NCBI RefSeq assembly: GCF_003367475.1
Contig: NZ_QRHA01000004.1
Location: 186,001-250,000 of the forward strand
Source of the DNA: Alteromonas aestuariivivens
GTDB lineage: Bacteria; Pseudomonadota; Gammaproteobacteria; Enterobacterales; Alteromonadaceae
Length of the DNA stretch: 64,000 nucleotides
Direction: 5' to 3'
The stretch's first letter is position 1. Every line of letters starts with the position of its first letter. The notes below the pieces were generated by a model that was given only the letters and a program-made list of their open reading frames with translations, made no database searches and was not told the DNA's origin. Made by a program: the position numbers and the translations under genes. Of this stretch, positions 11,669-21,297 are shown piece after piece.

Positions 11669-12941
11669 ATCGCAACAATTGTTTGCCCGCGCCCAACTCA
11701 GCATACCTGGTGGCGTGAACTCCCCCGTGCGTGCGTTCAAAGCGGTCGGCGGAACACCACGCTTTATCAGTAAGGCCGATGGGCCTTACATCTGGGATGT
11801 GGACGGCAAACAGTACATCGACTACGTGCAGTCCTGGGGTCCGATGGTACTGGGGCACAACAATGATCGAATCCGCAATGCGGTAATCGATGCGGCTCAG
11901 AGTGGATTGAGTTTTGGGGCTCCGACAGAAGCGGAAGTCATCATGGCCGAAAAGGTCCGTGAACTGGTTCCGTCAATGGAAATGGTGCGCATGGTCAACT
12001 CTGGTACCGAAGCCACCATGTCTGCCATACGTCTTGCCCGCGGTTACACAGGCCGTAACAAACTGGTGAAATTCGAAGGCTGTTACCACGGCCATGCCGA
12101 CGCCTTGCTGGTGAAAGCCGGCTCTGGTGCACTCACGCTGGGCGTGCCCAGTTCACCAGGCGTACCCGAGGACTTTGCTCGCCACACTCTGACCGTAGAA
12201 TTCAATAATCTCGACAGTGTGAAAGAAATTTTTGCAGCTCACGGTGATGACATCGCCTGCATCATCGTCGAACCCGTTGCCGGCAATATGAACTGTATTC
12301 CTCCGGTTGAAGGGTTTCTTGAAGGATTACGGGCCATCTGCGACGAATATGGCAGTGTTCTGATTTTTGACGAGGTGATGACTGGGTTCCGGGTTTCACG
12401 TGGTGGTGCCCAGGAACGCTATAAGATCACTCCGGATCTGACCTGTCTGGGTAAGGTCATCGGCGGCGGCATGCCTGTAGGAGCATTTGGTGGCAAGCGG
12501 GAAATTCTTACCCACATTGCCCCCACTGGCCCCATCTACCAGGCCGGAACCCTGTCCGGTAATCCGGTTGCCATGGCTGCCGGGCTGGCAGCACTGGAGC
12601 AGTTGTCAGACCAGGGCTTGTATGAGTCCATTTTCGCCAACACCGAGACTCTGGCCAACGGCTTTGCCGACATTGCGACGCGCCACGGCATCCCGATGTC
12701 TGTCAATGTGGCAGGAAGCATGTTCGGCCTGTTCTTTACCGACATCGGAAAAGTGACCAACTATCAGCAGGCAATAAATTGCAATACCGAACAGTTCAAG
12801 CGCTTTTATCATGGTATGCTGGACGAAGGAGTGTATCTGGCACCAGCCTCCTATGAAGCCGGGTTTGTTTCCAAAGCACACTCCAGTGAGATAATTTCTC
12901 AGACTTTGGATGCAGCGGAACGTGTTCTGCGCTCGTTGTAA
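11661..12941 (+). CDS. hemL: Glutamate-1-semialdehyde 2,1-aminomutase
   Basis: PLP enzyme that converts glutamate-1-semialdehyde to 5-aminolevulinate, the last step of the C5 route to heme. The PLP lysine lies in [17 protein letters not shown] (about residue 265), and [17 protein letters not shown] and [10 protein letters not shown] are family hallmarks. The ATG at 11661 was chosen over an upstream in-frame ATG at 11625 because [24 protein letters not shown] is the normal N-terminus, giving the usual 426 residues, and AAGAGAAG lies just before it. It overlaps pyrB by 8 bases, an uncommon pairing. Confidence 0.96.
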   Translation: MDKSQQLFARAQLSIPGGVNSPVRAFKAVGGTPRFISKADGPYIWDVDGKQYIDYVQSWGPMVLGHNNDRIRNAVIDAAQSGLSFGAPTEAEVIMAEKVRELVPSMEMVRMVNSGTEATMSAIRLARGYTGRNKLVKFEGCYHGHADALLVKAGSGALTLGVPSSPGVPEDFARHTLTVEFNNLDSVKEIFAAHGDDIACIIVEPVAGNMNCIPPVEGFLEGLRAICDEYGSVLIFDEVMTGFRVSRGGAQERYKITPDLTCLGKVIGGGMPVGAFGGKREILTHIAPTGPIYQAGTLSGNPVAMAAGLAALEQLSDQGLYESIFANTETLANGFADIATRHGIPMSVNVAGSMFGLFFTDIGKVTNYQQAINCNTEQFKRFYHGMLDEGVYLAPASYEAGFVSKAHSSEIISQTLDAAERVLRSL

Positions 12942-12968
12942 CGCAAGCAGTATGGAAGTAAGCACTAC

Positions 12969-14060
12969 GTGTTAGATGGCATTGGATTATTGCTGATTCT
13001 GTTGGTACTGGCCTGCCTTTACGGGATGGTTGTAACCTTCCTGTACCTGCGCGAGCGCCAGCAATCCTCAATAACCGAAGGGCCCGCTGTTTCGGGCGGT
13101 CTCCAATTGCCAGTCAGCGTCTCCGAAGCCGAAAAGCAGCGCAGGTTCCAGGAGCGTGCCGACGAAGCGATGCGACTGAGCCAGACTTTCCAGAAATTCG
13201 TGCCGCGGCAGTTTGTCGAGCATTTTGCCAAACATGGCAGTGACACATTGGAGCTTGGGCGGGCCGACGAAGACGATGTAGCCATTCTGTTCTGCGACAT
13301 TCGGGGGTTTACCGGCCTGTCTGAAAGGATGAGGCCGCAGGAATTGATGAACTTTCTCAACTCCTATTTCTTACGCATGAACGCCCCCATTCACCAAAAC
13401 CGTGGTTTTATCGACAAGTTCATCGGTGACGCCATCATGGCTTTGTTCGACCACCCCGGCGGAACCCATAAGGATAAAGCCACGGATGCCCTGCAGGCAG
13501 CACTGGATCTGCGCAAAGCGCTGGATATCTATAACGAACACCGCAGGAACAGTGGGTACAAGGCGATCAACATCGGTATAGGCGTACACTTCGGGCCGGT
13601 TATTATCGGCACCGTCGGCTCTGATGATCGCATGGACACAACGGTTATTGGTGACAGCGTTAATATCGCCTACCGTCTTGAAGCATTGGCTCCCAAATAC
13701 AGCGCCGACATCATTGTCAGTGCCAAGGTACTTGAAACCATCGGAAATGATTTCGACGTTCAGACTCGTCTGCTTGACTGGGTCAGGGTGAAAGGGCGAC
13801 AGGCCCCGATTGAGATTTACGAAATACTGAGCCATCTTTCTGAACAGGAACAGCAAATGCGTCAGGCCGTAGAGCCCGATATCCGTGCCGGATTGGATTG
13901 CCGGCGAAATCAGGACTGGGATGGTGCAATAGAATTTTTTGAACGGGCTCTGTCTCAGAACCCTCAGGACCCGTTACCACAGCATCACCTGCAGGTTTGT
14001 CGGAATTTACGCGACACGGCTTTGGATGCCAACTGGGACGGTGCATTACGCACCCTTTAA
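12969..14060 (+). CDS. Class III adenylate/guanylate cyclase, membrane-anchored
   Basis: A 363-residue protein starting at a GTG. One membrane helix (about residues 4-25) is followed by a linker and a class III cyclase domain (about 95-275). The metal aspartates are present in FCDIRGFTGLSERM and DKFIGDAIMALF. The lysine of DKFIGD, and N and R of VIGDSVNIAYRLEALAP, support an active enzyme; the lysine favours ATP. The C-terminal 60 residues look like a TPR-type helical pair (GAIEFFERALSQNPQDPLPQHHLQVC). It follows hemL by 27 bases and may be in the same transcript. Its stop overlaps the convergent peroxidase stop. Confidence 0.88.
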   Translation: MLDGIGLLLILLVLACLYGMVVTFLYLRERQQSSITEGPAVSGGLQLPVSVSEAEKQRRFQERADEAMRLSQTFQKFVPRQFVEHFAKHGSDTLELGRADEDDVAILFCDIRGFTGLSERMRPQELMNFLNSYFLRMNAPIHQNRGFIDKFIGDAIMALFDHPGGTHKDKATDALQAALDLRKALDIYNEHRRNSGYKAINIGIGVHFGPVIIGTVGSDDRMDTTVIGDSVNIAYRLEALAPKYSADIIVSAKVLETIGNDFDVQTRLLDWVRVKGRQAPIEIYEILSHLSEQEQQMRQAVEPDIRAGLDCRRNQDWDGAIEFFERALSQNPQDPLPQHHLQVCRNLRDTALDANWDGALRTL

Positions 14061-14989
14061 TACTGGGCCTGCTGACGGATAAAGCCAATGGCCGGGGCAA
14101 AGAAAGCAGCCCCGGTTTCAGCACAGGTATAATCCAGCCATCGGTCATAATCACCGTCTCCGGTACCAAATATCTGGCTGTGTAACATTGCTTTGAACGG
14201 TTGTGCACTGCTGGCGCAACTCACAAACATCAAACCCTGCAAGGCCAAATCACCATACGGCATACCCTGCTTGAGCAAACCAGGCAGTTCATCTCCCTGA
14301 GCCACCGCGCTGGCCCGAACACAATGAGAGGAAGCAGATTGCTCCGGACTGGGAAGATTGTGCTCGCGGGTGGTACCCATGATCTGTTCCTGCTGACGGG
14401 TCGCGAGACTAAACCAGCGCCTCAGGTCGTGCCGGAATCTCTGCACATGCACATAACTGCCTCCCTGAAATTCCGGTTCTTCATCCGTTACCACTGCCAC
14501 ATCCCTTCGTTTCATACCCCGGGGGTTGTTGGGTGCGTACAGGTAACCATTCAGGTCTCGGCCGTCCAGGTAACGGAATCCGCGCACCTGCTCAACCAGT
14601 TCAACGTGCAGGCGCAACAACTCCATGACTTCCATACCAATTGCATGACAGATATCCAGTCGGTCGGCGCGGATCTGAATAAACAGATCGCAGGGGGTAA
14701 CCGGAGCGCTCCGATCCTCACACTGCATATCAGGAAAAGGGGCCAGCTCAACTGGGATAGGGCCGGGGTACAACTCAGTCCAAAACCCACTGCCGACCGC
14801 AATCATACCGGTTACCATAGCCTCGTAATGCTCATTTTCGTAATGATCGAAAATGTCCAGTACTCTGGCCAATTTGGCGCGAACAGCCTGGGTATCGTCG
14901 TCTACTACGTTCAGAAACAGGTACTGTGCGTGCAAATTTGGTTCAGCGCATACCCCTTTTTGTGGTTGAGTCATGCTTTTTCTATCCAC
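14057..14989 (-). CDS. Dyp-type peroxidase family protein with altered heme pocket
   Basis: A 310-residue relative of YfeX/TyrA-type dye-decolorizing peroxidases, cytoplasmic (no signal peptide). The proximal heme histidine is likely H222 in SASSHCVRAS, and the C-terminal GAAFFAPAIGF matches the family end. The normal distal motif, G-x-x-D-G within GRDLTGFxDGTENP, appears here as GRDLNGYLYAPNNPRG: residues 148-152 read GYLYA, so the catalytic aspartate is a tyrosine. The distal arginine before the PYG motif appears as K240 (LLKQGMPYG). The enzyme may bind heme without normal peroxidase activity. A second start at residue 6 (MTQPQKG) is possible. Confidence 0.88.
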   Translation of the reverse strand: MDRKSMTQPQKGVCAEPNLHAQYLFLNVVDDDTQAVRAKLARVLDIFDHYENEHYEAMVTGMIAVGSGFWTELYPGPIPVELAPFPDMQCEDRSAPVTPCDLFIQIRADRLDICHAIGMEVMELLRLHVELVEQVRGFRYLDGRDLNGYLYAPNNPRGMKRRDVAVVTDEEPEFQGGSYVHVQRFRHDLRRWFSLATRQQEQIMGTTREHNLPSPEQSASSHCVRASAVAQGDELPGLLKQGMPYGDLALQGLMFVSCASSAQPFKAMLHSQIFGTGDGDYDRWLDYTCAETGAAFFAPAIGFIRQQAQY

Positions 14990-15050
14990 TGGCCTGTACG
15001 GCTATTGTTATTCGGTATGTGAGTAAAAAGGTCTCTGTATTCAGTTTGAC

Positions 15051-16736
15051 CTAATAACCGGCAGCTTGTCCATCACTTCGGCTTTCTGATGCACCAATAT
15101 AGGTTTTACGGACGCTGTCCCACCTAATCGCCTGATATCCACCGAAAATTCCTACTTTGGGTTGCAATACATGACCGCGTTTTATCAACTCTCGTTGCAC
15201 AGTGTCATCAAACCCGGATTCAAGCGCTACTGTGCCGCCGCTCGTCATCAGCTCACCGGTAGGGCTGCTGGAGCCGCTGTGCACTATCCGTGGCGCGTCG
15301 CCAGCCTCCTGCAGAGTCATCCCAAAATCTATCAGGTTCACAACGATCTGGGCATGCATCTGGGGCTGGGTATCACCGCCCATCACGCCAAAGCTCAACC
15401 AGGGTTCATTGTTACGGGTAACAAAAGCGGGAATAATTGTATGAAAAGGGCGCTTTCCCGGTTCATATTCGTTGAAGTGCCCCTCTTCCATGGTAAACAG
15501 CTGCCCCCTGTTTTGCAGAACAAACCCCAGACCAGGTGGGGTCATGCCTGAGCCCATGCCTCGATAATTACTCTGTATTAAAGACACCATGTTGCCATGC
15601 TTGTCTGCCACAGTAAGGTATATGGTGTCTCCTTCATGAATTCCGGCGTCCACATTTTTTGCTGCCTTGTCCGGGTTAATTAGTGCCTGGCGGGTAGCGG
15701 CGTATTGTTTTGAGATCAGCCTCTCAACCGGAATGTCATTGAACGCCGGGTCTGCATAAAATTTTGCCCTGTCTGCAAAAGCCAGCTTTTTAGCCTCAAC
15801 AAAAGTATGAACGTAGTCTGCCGAACCGTACCCCATCCCTTCAATATCGTAGCGCTCCAGAATATTCAGGATTTGCAACGCCGCAATCCCCTGCCCATTG
15901 GGAGGCAATTCCCAGACATCAAACCCTCTGTAATTGCTGGAAACCGGCGCGACCCACTCGGAAGTATGTGTTGCCAAATCCTGATAGTCTAAAAAGCCAC
16001 CCTGCTGCTTCATATACGCAGCAATGCTGCGGGCAATATCTCCTTTGTAAAAAGCATCTCGCCCACCGGTAGCAATTTTTTCGTAGGTGGTAGCCAAGGC
16101 GGGATTTTTGAATATATCGCCCTTACGCGGTGTTTTTCCATCAGGCAAAAAAATCTCAGAAAATCCGTCATAATCTCCCAGGCGCTCAGCATTTACCTGC
16201 CAGTAGTGGGCAATCAGCTCAGATACCGGAAAGCCGTTCCGAGCGTAACCGATTGCCGGTGAGAGAAGCTTGGACATCGGCAAAGATCCAAACCTTTCGT
16301 GCAGCATAAACCAGCCATCAACAGCGCCCGGTACCGACACAGGCAGAGCACCGAATGACGGGATGTTTGCCAGCCCCTGCTGCGTGAAATCCGACTTTTT
16401 CAGTGCTTTTGGAGAGCGTCCTGATGCATTCAGCCCAATCAGTGTTTTTTGTTCGGCGTCCCACACCATCGCAAACAAATCGCCACCGATACCACACCCG
16501 GTTGGCTCCACCAGGCCAAGCATGGCATTTGCTGCAATTGCCGCGTCCACCGCTGTTCCACCCTGCTTAAGAATATCCAGCGCAACCTGGGTAGCCAGAG
16601 GCTGACTGGTCGCCGCCATACCATGCTGTGCAATCACTTCCGATCGGCTTGCAAATGGCGAGCCCGTGATACGATCATACGCATGCCCATACACAACCCA
16701 GCAGCTCAGAAAAATCCCCAGCAAGCCAAATTTCAT
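15051..16736 (-). CDS. ggt: Gamma-glutamyltransferase, exported
   Basis: An N-terminal-nucleophile hydrolase that cleaves gamma-glutamyl bonds, for example of glutathione, in the periplasm. A signal peptide covers about residues 1-19 (MKFGLLGIFLSCWVVYGHA). The precursor self-cleaves before Thr371 in GDTIYLTVADKHGNMVS; the downstream GSGMTPPGLGFVLQNRG forms the donor site. VDAAIAANAMLGLVEPTGCGIGGDLFAMVWD is the family hallmark of the large subunit. Total length, 561 residues, is normal. It stands alone, with a 340-base gap upstream shared with a divergent gene. Confidence 0.93.
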   Translation of the reverse strand: MKFGLLGIFLSCWVVYGHAYDRITGSPFASRSEVIAQHGMAATSQPLATQVALDILKQGGTAVDAAIAANAMLGLVEPTGCGIGGDLFAMVWDAEQKTLIGLNASGRSPKALKKSDFTQQGLANIPSFGALPVSVPGAVDGWFMLHERFGSLPMSKLLSPAIGYARNGFPVSELIAHYWQVNAERLGDYDGFSEIFLPDGKTPRKGDIFKNPALATTYEKIATGGRDAFYKGDIARSIAAYMKQQGGFLDYQDLATHTSEWVAPVSSNYRGFDVWELPPNGQGIAALQILNILERYDIEGMGYGSADYVHTFVEAKKLAFADRAKFYADPAFNDIPVERLISKQYAATRQALINPDKAAKNVDAGIHEGDTIYLTVADKHGNMVSLIQSNYRGMGSGMTPPGLGFVLQNRGQLFTMEEGHFNEYEPGKRPFHTIIPAFVTRNNEPWLSFGVMGGDTQPQMHAQIVVNLIDFGMTLQEAGDAPRIVHSGSSSPTGELMTSGGTVALESGFDDTVQRELIKRGHVLQPKVGIFGGYQAIRWDSVRKTYIGASESRSDGQAAGY

Positions 16737-16888
16737 TTACCTCCCCCCTTAACTGCCCGCCCCCTAGATAAAATAAGTATAGGCAGGTCGTTCCTGTTTC
16801 GGCACACTCTTGCTAACTGAAGGCCAGCAGAAAGCTGCGTTTGAGCCGAAAAAATTCTGCTCCTCAAGTCCGATCAGTCAATCAGCGA

Positions 16889-16919
16889 TTGCCAGGCCAT
16901 CTGTGAACTGGGCTATACT
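16889..16919 (+). promoter_or_regulatory. Weak candidate promoter in the gap before the glycosyltransferase
   Basis: TTGCCA (16889-16894) and TATACT (16914-16919) are 19 bases apart, longer than ideal. Nothing else recognisable was found in 16737-17076. Confidence 0.3.
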
Positions 16920-17076
16920 GGTGCGTGAAAACTAAGCATGGTAAAGGCATACCATGTTAAATCTCGCTGTTTTTGGTCAGCTTGCTATTCCGTTGAGCTA
17001 CCCGGTTTTTTGATTCAACCGGAGCCGTTTGCCGGTAATACAATGCTGCCTAACTGGCGTGGACACAGAGTATGAT

Positions 17077-17913
17077 ATGGAAAATCAATTCAGTATCGTG
17101 ACCATCGTTCACAAACGAACCCAAGCGCTGTCTAGGCTCATCCGGGAGATTGAAAAATCCCGTTTACTTCCCCTGGAAGTAATAGTCGTGTGGATGGGTT
17201 CACCCTGTTCCGAATCATTACTCACCTCACCTCACTTCACCATCAAACACAAATTTGTAGCCAACGAACATTTGCCCGTCAGTCGTGCGCGTAATAAAGG
17301 GTTTGATTGTTGTAGCGCGACTCGAATTATCTATTTGGAGGTGGATTGTCAGATCCCTTCCCACCTGTTCGACGAGTTACTCAACAAGTTGACTGTGGGG
17401 CAGGTAGTGTGCCCCAATGTACACTATCTTGCGTCGACAAAAGAATGTTTGCCCGAACAGGAATTACAGCACACCCCCAAGCTGGTGCCAGGCCATGCAA
17501 CTGCGCCCACGGATACACCAGTTTCCTTTACTTACTTCCGGACAATGGCCTTCGCCATTCACAAGCGGGACTATCACACCATCGGAGGGTTTGATGAGGA
17601 GTTCAGCGGGATAGGTGTTGGTGACATTGACTTTGCAATGCGCTGTAGCCAAAGCGGTCTTACTCTAATCAAAACAGCATCGGTGGTGCTATATCCCGAT
17701 GCCGGAAAACTCAACCCTGCCATTCTGCATTTGTGTGACATTGTTAACAACGCAGCACGATTTAAGCAAAAATGGGGAAACTACCCGATGGAAAGCTGGC
17801 TCAGGGAATTGGTCACTGCCGGGCTTATCAATGACGATTATCCTCACACCGGGCTGAGGGTAAAGCGTATGCCCACCCAGCAGGAGCTTGCGGCCTGCCA
17901 GCCTGAAGAATAA
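17077..17913 (+). CDS. Family 2 glycosyltransferase with galactosyltransferase-like C-terminal part
   Basis: A GT-A fold glycosyltransferase, probably cytosolic. The nucleotide-sugar core begins FSIVTIVHKRTQALSRLI; the metal-binding acidic motif is LEVDCQIP, and GGFDEEFSGIGVGDIDFAMR is the acceptor-side motif shared with the glyco_transf_7C family. The ATG at 17077 starts at the fold's first strand and gives 278 residues; an in-frame ATG at 17029 would add 16 residues of no clear similarity. The gene stands alone, so the sugar and acceptor cannot be told. Confidence 0.8.
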   Translation: MENQFSIVTIVHKRTQALSRLIREIEKSRLLPLEVIVVWMGSPCSESLLTSPHFTIKHKFVANEHLPVSRARNKGFDCCSATRIIYLEVDCQIPSHLFDELLNKLTVGQVVCPNVHYLASTKECLPEQELQHTPKLVPGHATAPTDTPVSFTYFRTMAFAIHKRDYHTIGGFDEEFSGIGVGDIDFAMRCSQSGLTLIKTASVVLYPDAGKLNPAILHLCDIVNNAARFKQKWGNYPMESWLRELVTAGLINDDYPHTGLRVKRMPTQQELAACQPEE

Positions 17914-18063
17914 CCGTTGCCGACCACGCCACTCTGAACGCCCGGAACACAATTCAGTAGATAATCAGCACTTCAAATCCCCTGAGCCGGAAAAGCCTTA
18001 AAGCCAACCGGGATCATCAGGTTCCTGGCTCAATATGCAGCTATCACCACAATCCAGACAACG

Positions 18064-18089
18064 AAAAAAGCCCCGGCAAAGCGGGGCTT
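18064..18089 (-). terminator. Rho-independent terminator of glnK-amtB
   Basis: AAGCCCCG (18068-18075) and CGGGGCTT (18082-18089) form an 8-bp stem with a 6-base loop. On the minus strand it ends in a T-run. It lies about 70 bases after the amtB stop. Confidence 0.85.
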
Positions 18090-18156
18090 AAGGTAAGTGA
18101 GTCAGGCATTATTGCTGTTGTTTTATTTGCCTGCTCCGAGTTCAGTCAGGGTTCGA

Positions 18157-19404
18157 TTAAGAACGACCGCCAGTAAAGTCAGGATAGGCTTCCAGACCAC
18201 ACTCGCTGATGTCCACACCATCAAACTCTTCTTCTTCGCTAACACGAACACCGATGATGGCTTTAATTGCCAGCCAAACTACCAGGCTCACCACGAATAC
18301 CCATCCGAAGATAGTCAGGGCACCGATAAGCTGGCCGCTCAGGCTGGAACCGTCGTTGGTGAAAGGAACCAGGATAAGACCTAACAGACCAACAGTTCCG
18401 TGCACAGAGATTGCGCCTACTGGATCGTCAATTTTCAGTTTGTCCAGAGCAACAATGCTGAATACTACCAGTACACCACCCAGAGCACCGAACAGAGTCG
18501 CTGTCAGAGGAGTAGGATAGGAAGGTTCTGCAGTGATAGCAACCAGACCAGCCAGAGCACCGTTCAGTGCCATAGTCAGGTCAGCTTTACCGAACATAAC
18601 ACGGGCAAGTACCAGAGCAGCGATACAACCGCCAGCGGCAGCCGCATTGGTGTTCATGAATACCACAGCAACAGCGTTAGCACTCTCAACGGTAGCAGTA
18701 GCCAGAACAGAACCACCGTTAAAGCCGAACCAACCCATCCACAGGATAAAAGTACCCAAAGTTGCCAGAGGCAGGTTTGCACCAGGAATGGCGATTACCT
18801 TACCGTCAGCAGTGTATTTGCCTTTACGTGGGCCAAGTACCAGCACACCAGCCAAAGCAGCAGCGGCACCAGCCATGTGAACAATACCGGAACCGGCAAA
18901 GTCAGAGAAACCCAGGTCACCCAGAGTGTACATACCAAAAACAGCTTCGCCGCCCCAGGTCCATGCACCTTCCATTGGGTAGATGAAACCGGTCATGACA
19001 ACTGCGAACAACAAGAACGCCCAAAGCTTCATACGCTCAGCAACAGCACCTGAAACGATGGACATTGCAGTTGCTACGAACACAACCTGGAAGAAGAAAT
19101 CTGCCGATGGAGCATAAGTAGCAGGCTCTTCAGCTACGCCAGTGGCTCCGTCAGCAACGATGCCGTCCAGGAACAGTGTGAAGTCGCCACCACCGTACAT
19201 GATGCTGTAACCGCAGATCATGTACATGGTACAGGCAATCGCGTACAACGCGATGTTTTTGGTCAGAATTTCAGTGGTGTTTTTTGCGCGAACCAAACCG
19301 GCTTCGAGCATGGCAAAACCCGCAGCCATCCACATTACCAGTGCGCCGCAGATCAAAAAGTAAAAGGTATCTAACGCATACCCAAGTTCAAAAGTTATTT
19401 CCAT
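18157..19404 (-). CDS. amtB: Ammonium transporter
   Basis: Amt/MEP/Rh channel that carries ammonium across the inner membrane as a trimer. The 415 residues carry about eleven membrane helices, with family motifs DFAGSGIVHMAGAAAALAG, FILWMGWFGFNGGS and GAISVHGTVGLLG; the pore histidines are the H in IVHMAG and the H in SVHGTVG. The N-terminus MEITFELGYALDTFYFLICGALVMWMAAGFAMLEAG is that of a mature protein without a long signal peptide. glnK lies 32 bases upstream, the usual pairing in which GlnK plugs AmtB when nitrogen is plentiful. Confidence 0.96.
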   Translation of the reverse strand: MEITFELGYALDTFYFLICGALVMWMAAGFAMLEAGLVRAKNTTEILTKNIALYAIACTMYMICGYSIMYGGGDFTLFLDGIVADGATGVAEEPATYAPSADFFFQVVFVATAMSIVSGAVAERMKLWAFLLFAVVMTGFIYPMEGAWTWGGEAVFGMYTLGDLGFSDFAGSGIVHMAGAAAALAGVLVLGPRKGKYTADGKVIAIPGANLPLATLGTFILWMGWFGFNGGSVLATATVESANAVAVVFMNTNAAAAGGCIAALVLARVMFGKADLTMALNGALAGLVAITAEPSYPTPLTATLFGALGGVLVVFSIVALDKLKIDDPVGAISVHGTVGLLGLILVPFTNDGSSLSGQLIGALTIFGWVFVVSLVVWLAIKAIIGVRVSEEEEFDGVDISECGLEAYPDFTGGRS

Positions 19405-19436
19405 TGTGCTTATCTCCGCAAAATTCTCGTAGTGCC

Positions 19437-19832
<396 letters not shown>

Positions 19833-19836
19833 CTAA

Positions 19837-19852
19837 CACAAGAGCTGTGCCA
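19837..19852 (-). promoter_or_regulatory. Sigma-54 promoter of glnK-amtB
   Basis: On the minus strand the sequence is TGGCACAGCTCTTGTG. It has the full TGGCAC -24 element, correct 5-base spacing, and TTGTG in place of TTGCW at -12. The start site would lie about 50 bases before the glnK ATG. Confidence 0.7.
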
Positions 19853-19915
19853 CAAATTTAAACCAATAAAAATCAAAGATTTAATCCATTTAGTTAAAAT
19901 TTCGTCACAATTTGT

Positions 19916-19961
19916 CGCACCAATTTCGTGCACTGAGCATTTTTTGCACCGCTTCGGTGCC
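19916..19961. promoter_or_regulatory. Two NtrC-type enhancer sites upstream of glnK
   Basis: Two dyads fit the TGCACY-N5-GGTGCA consensus: CGCACC-AATTT-CGTGCA (19916-19932) and TGCACC-GCTTC-GGTGCC (19945-19961). Their centres are 29 bp apart, and they lie about 65-125 bp upstream of the sigma-54 promoter, normal for NtrC enhancers. The rest of the 583-base gap (to 20358) shows no convincing gene. Confidence 0.72.
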
Positions 19962-20358
19962 ATGATCGCATTCATTGCATTAATAGTGATGTAAGTTAAT
20001 GGAAGCTAATAGAAAATTAAGAGACCGTGAACGTACCAGGGCAGGGATTTGCGCAGATATTGTGCCTAACCCGTGGCCTGAAGCCCAAAAAAGCCCCAAC
20101 CGCAGAACCAGAGCATTACACGGCTGGTTTTGGTCTATTGCGATACACTCAACAGGGTTATTTCTGATCATTAAGCCAGCATCTCGATCTCTGCATCAAC
20201 CAGCACAAACGAAAAACCAACCCGATCCGCACAGAAAAGAGCTCAGCTCAAAATACTGTGTCGACCGCTATCACACAATGAACTTGTATGCGTTAGCGGC
20301 TTGGCATATAACGGCCTTAACATTTATGCTGGTATAAATTAATAAAGGACATTTAATT

Positions 20359-21282
20359 GTGGCCGCAGCCAATTTACTCGCCTTATTCGACGACATTGCC
20401 ACTTTGCTGGATGACATCGCGACCATGTCAAAAGTGGCTGCAAAAAAAACGGCAGGGGTACTGGGAGATGATCTGGCCCTCAACGCGGATCAGGTTCAGG
20501 GAGTTCGCGCCGAAAGGGAACTCCCGGTAGTCTGGGCCGTTGCCAAAGGCTCATTTCTCAACAAGCTCATACTGGTGCCAGCGGCCTTGCTGATTAGTGC
20601 CTTTGTACCCATATTAATTCTGGTCTTGCTGGTTATTGGCGGCCTTTACCTGTGCTTTGAAGGCGCCGAAAAGGTTTTGCACCGTTTTATACCGCCACCG
20701 GATGACGAGCACACCCGAGAAATCAGGCTGAACAATCTGGCCACTGAAAACGTTGATATGGTGGCACTGGAAAAAGAAAAAATAAAAGGTGCCATTCGCA
20801 CCGATTTTATACTTTCTGCTGAAATTATTGTGATAGTGCTCGGCACCGTACAAGAAACCGACCTACTCACCCAACTCGGGGTGCTCAGCGCTGTGAGCGT
20901 TGCGATCACTGCCGGAGTCTACGGCATTGTGGCAGGCATTGTTAAAATGGATGACGCAGGCCTTTACCTGCTAAGAAAGTCTGTCAGTGGCTCTTGGAAC
21001 CGTCTCCAACGCACTTTGGGCCGGGGCTTGCTTATCACCGCCCCCCTGCTGATGAAAACCCTGGCAATTCTGGGCACCATTGCCATGTTTCTGGTTGGTG
21101 GCGGGATTCTTACTCACAACATTCCTCTGCTGCACCATTTTAGTGAGTCACTAACCCAGTTAGCGCCTGCGCTGGTCAGCGTACTGCCTGTTATCATTGA
21201 TGGTATTTTCGGTTTTATTGCCGGGACGCTACTGGTTGGGGTAATGTCGGTAGCCAATCGTTTTCGGCATGCGGCCAATTAG
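20359..21282 (+). CDS. DUF808 (YedI-like) inner-membrane protein
   Basis: A 307-residue protein beginning at a GTG with AAAGGAC eight bases upstream. The N-terminus AAANLLALFDDIATLLDDIATMSKVAAKKTAGVLGDDLALNA and the GVRAERELPVVWAVAKGS block are typical of the DUF808/YedI family. Several membrane helices follow (about residues 75-105, 155-200, 225-255, 270-300). The family's function is unknown. It is followed by the DUF1993 gene after 15 bases, so they probably share a message. Confidence 0.9.
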   Translation: MAAANLLALFDDIATLLDDIATMSKVAAKKTAGVLGDDLALNADQVQGVRAERELPVVWAVAKGSFLNKLILVPAALLISAFVPILILVLLVIGGLYLCFEGAEKVLHRFIPPPDDEHTREIRLNNLATENVDMVALEKEKIKGAIRTDFILSAEIIVIVLGTVQETDLLTQLGVLSAVSVAITAGVYGIVAGIVKMDDAGLYLLRKSVSGSWNRLQRTLGRGLLITAPLLMKTLAILGTIAMFLVGGGILTHNIPLLHHFSESLTQLAPALVSVLPVIIDGIFGFIAGTLLVGVMSVANRFRHAAN

Positions 21283-21297
21283 GCATAAGCGCCAACT

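Noticed and set aside
14201..15022. Open frame of 273 codons on the plus strand
   Set aside because: It is antisense to the Dyp-type peroxidase gene, whose own frame is clearly recognised; the translated text resembles no family.
17971..17980. TTCAAATCCC, which resembles a tRNA T-loop
   Set aside because: No acceptor, D or anticodon stem can be formed around it.
18400..19053. Open frame of 217 codons on the plus strand
   Set aside because: It is antisense to amtB and made of Q/S/T-rich text produced by the repetitive alanine and glycine codons of the transporter.
19999..20337. Open frame of 112 codons, and a 19-codon hydrophobic frame at 20277, in the gap before the DUF808 gene
   Set aside because: No ribosome site, composition is basic and proline-rich without domain pattern; the short frame is too small to judge.
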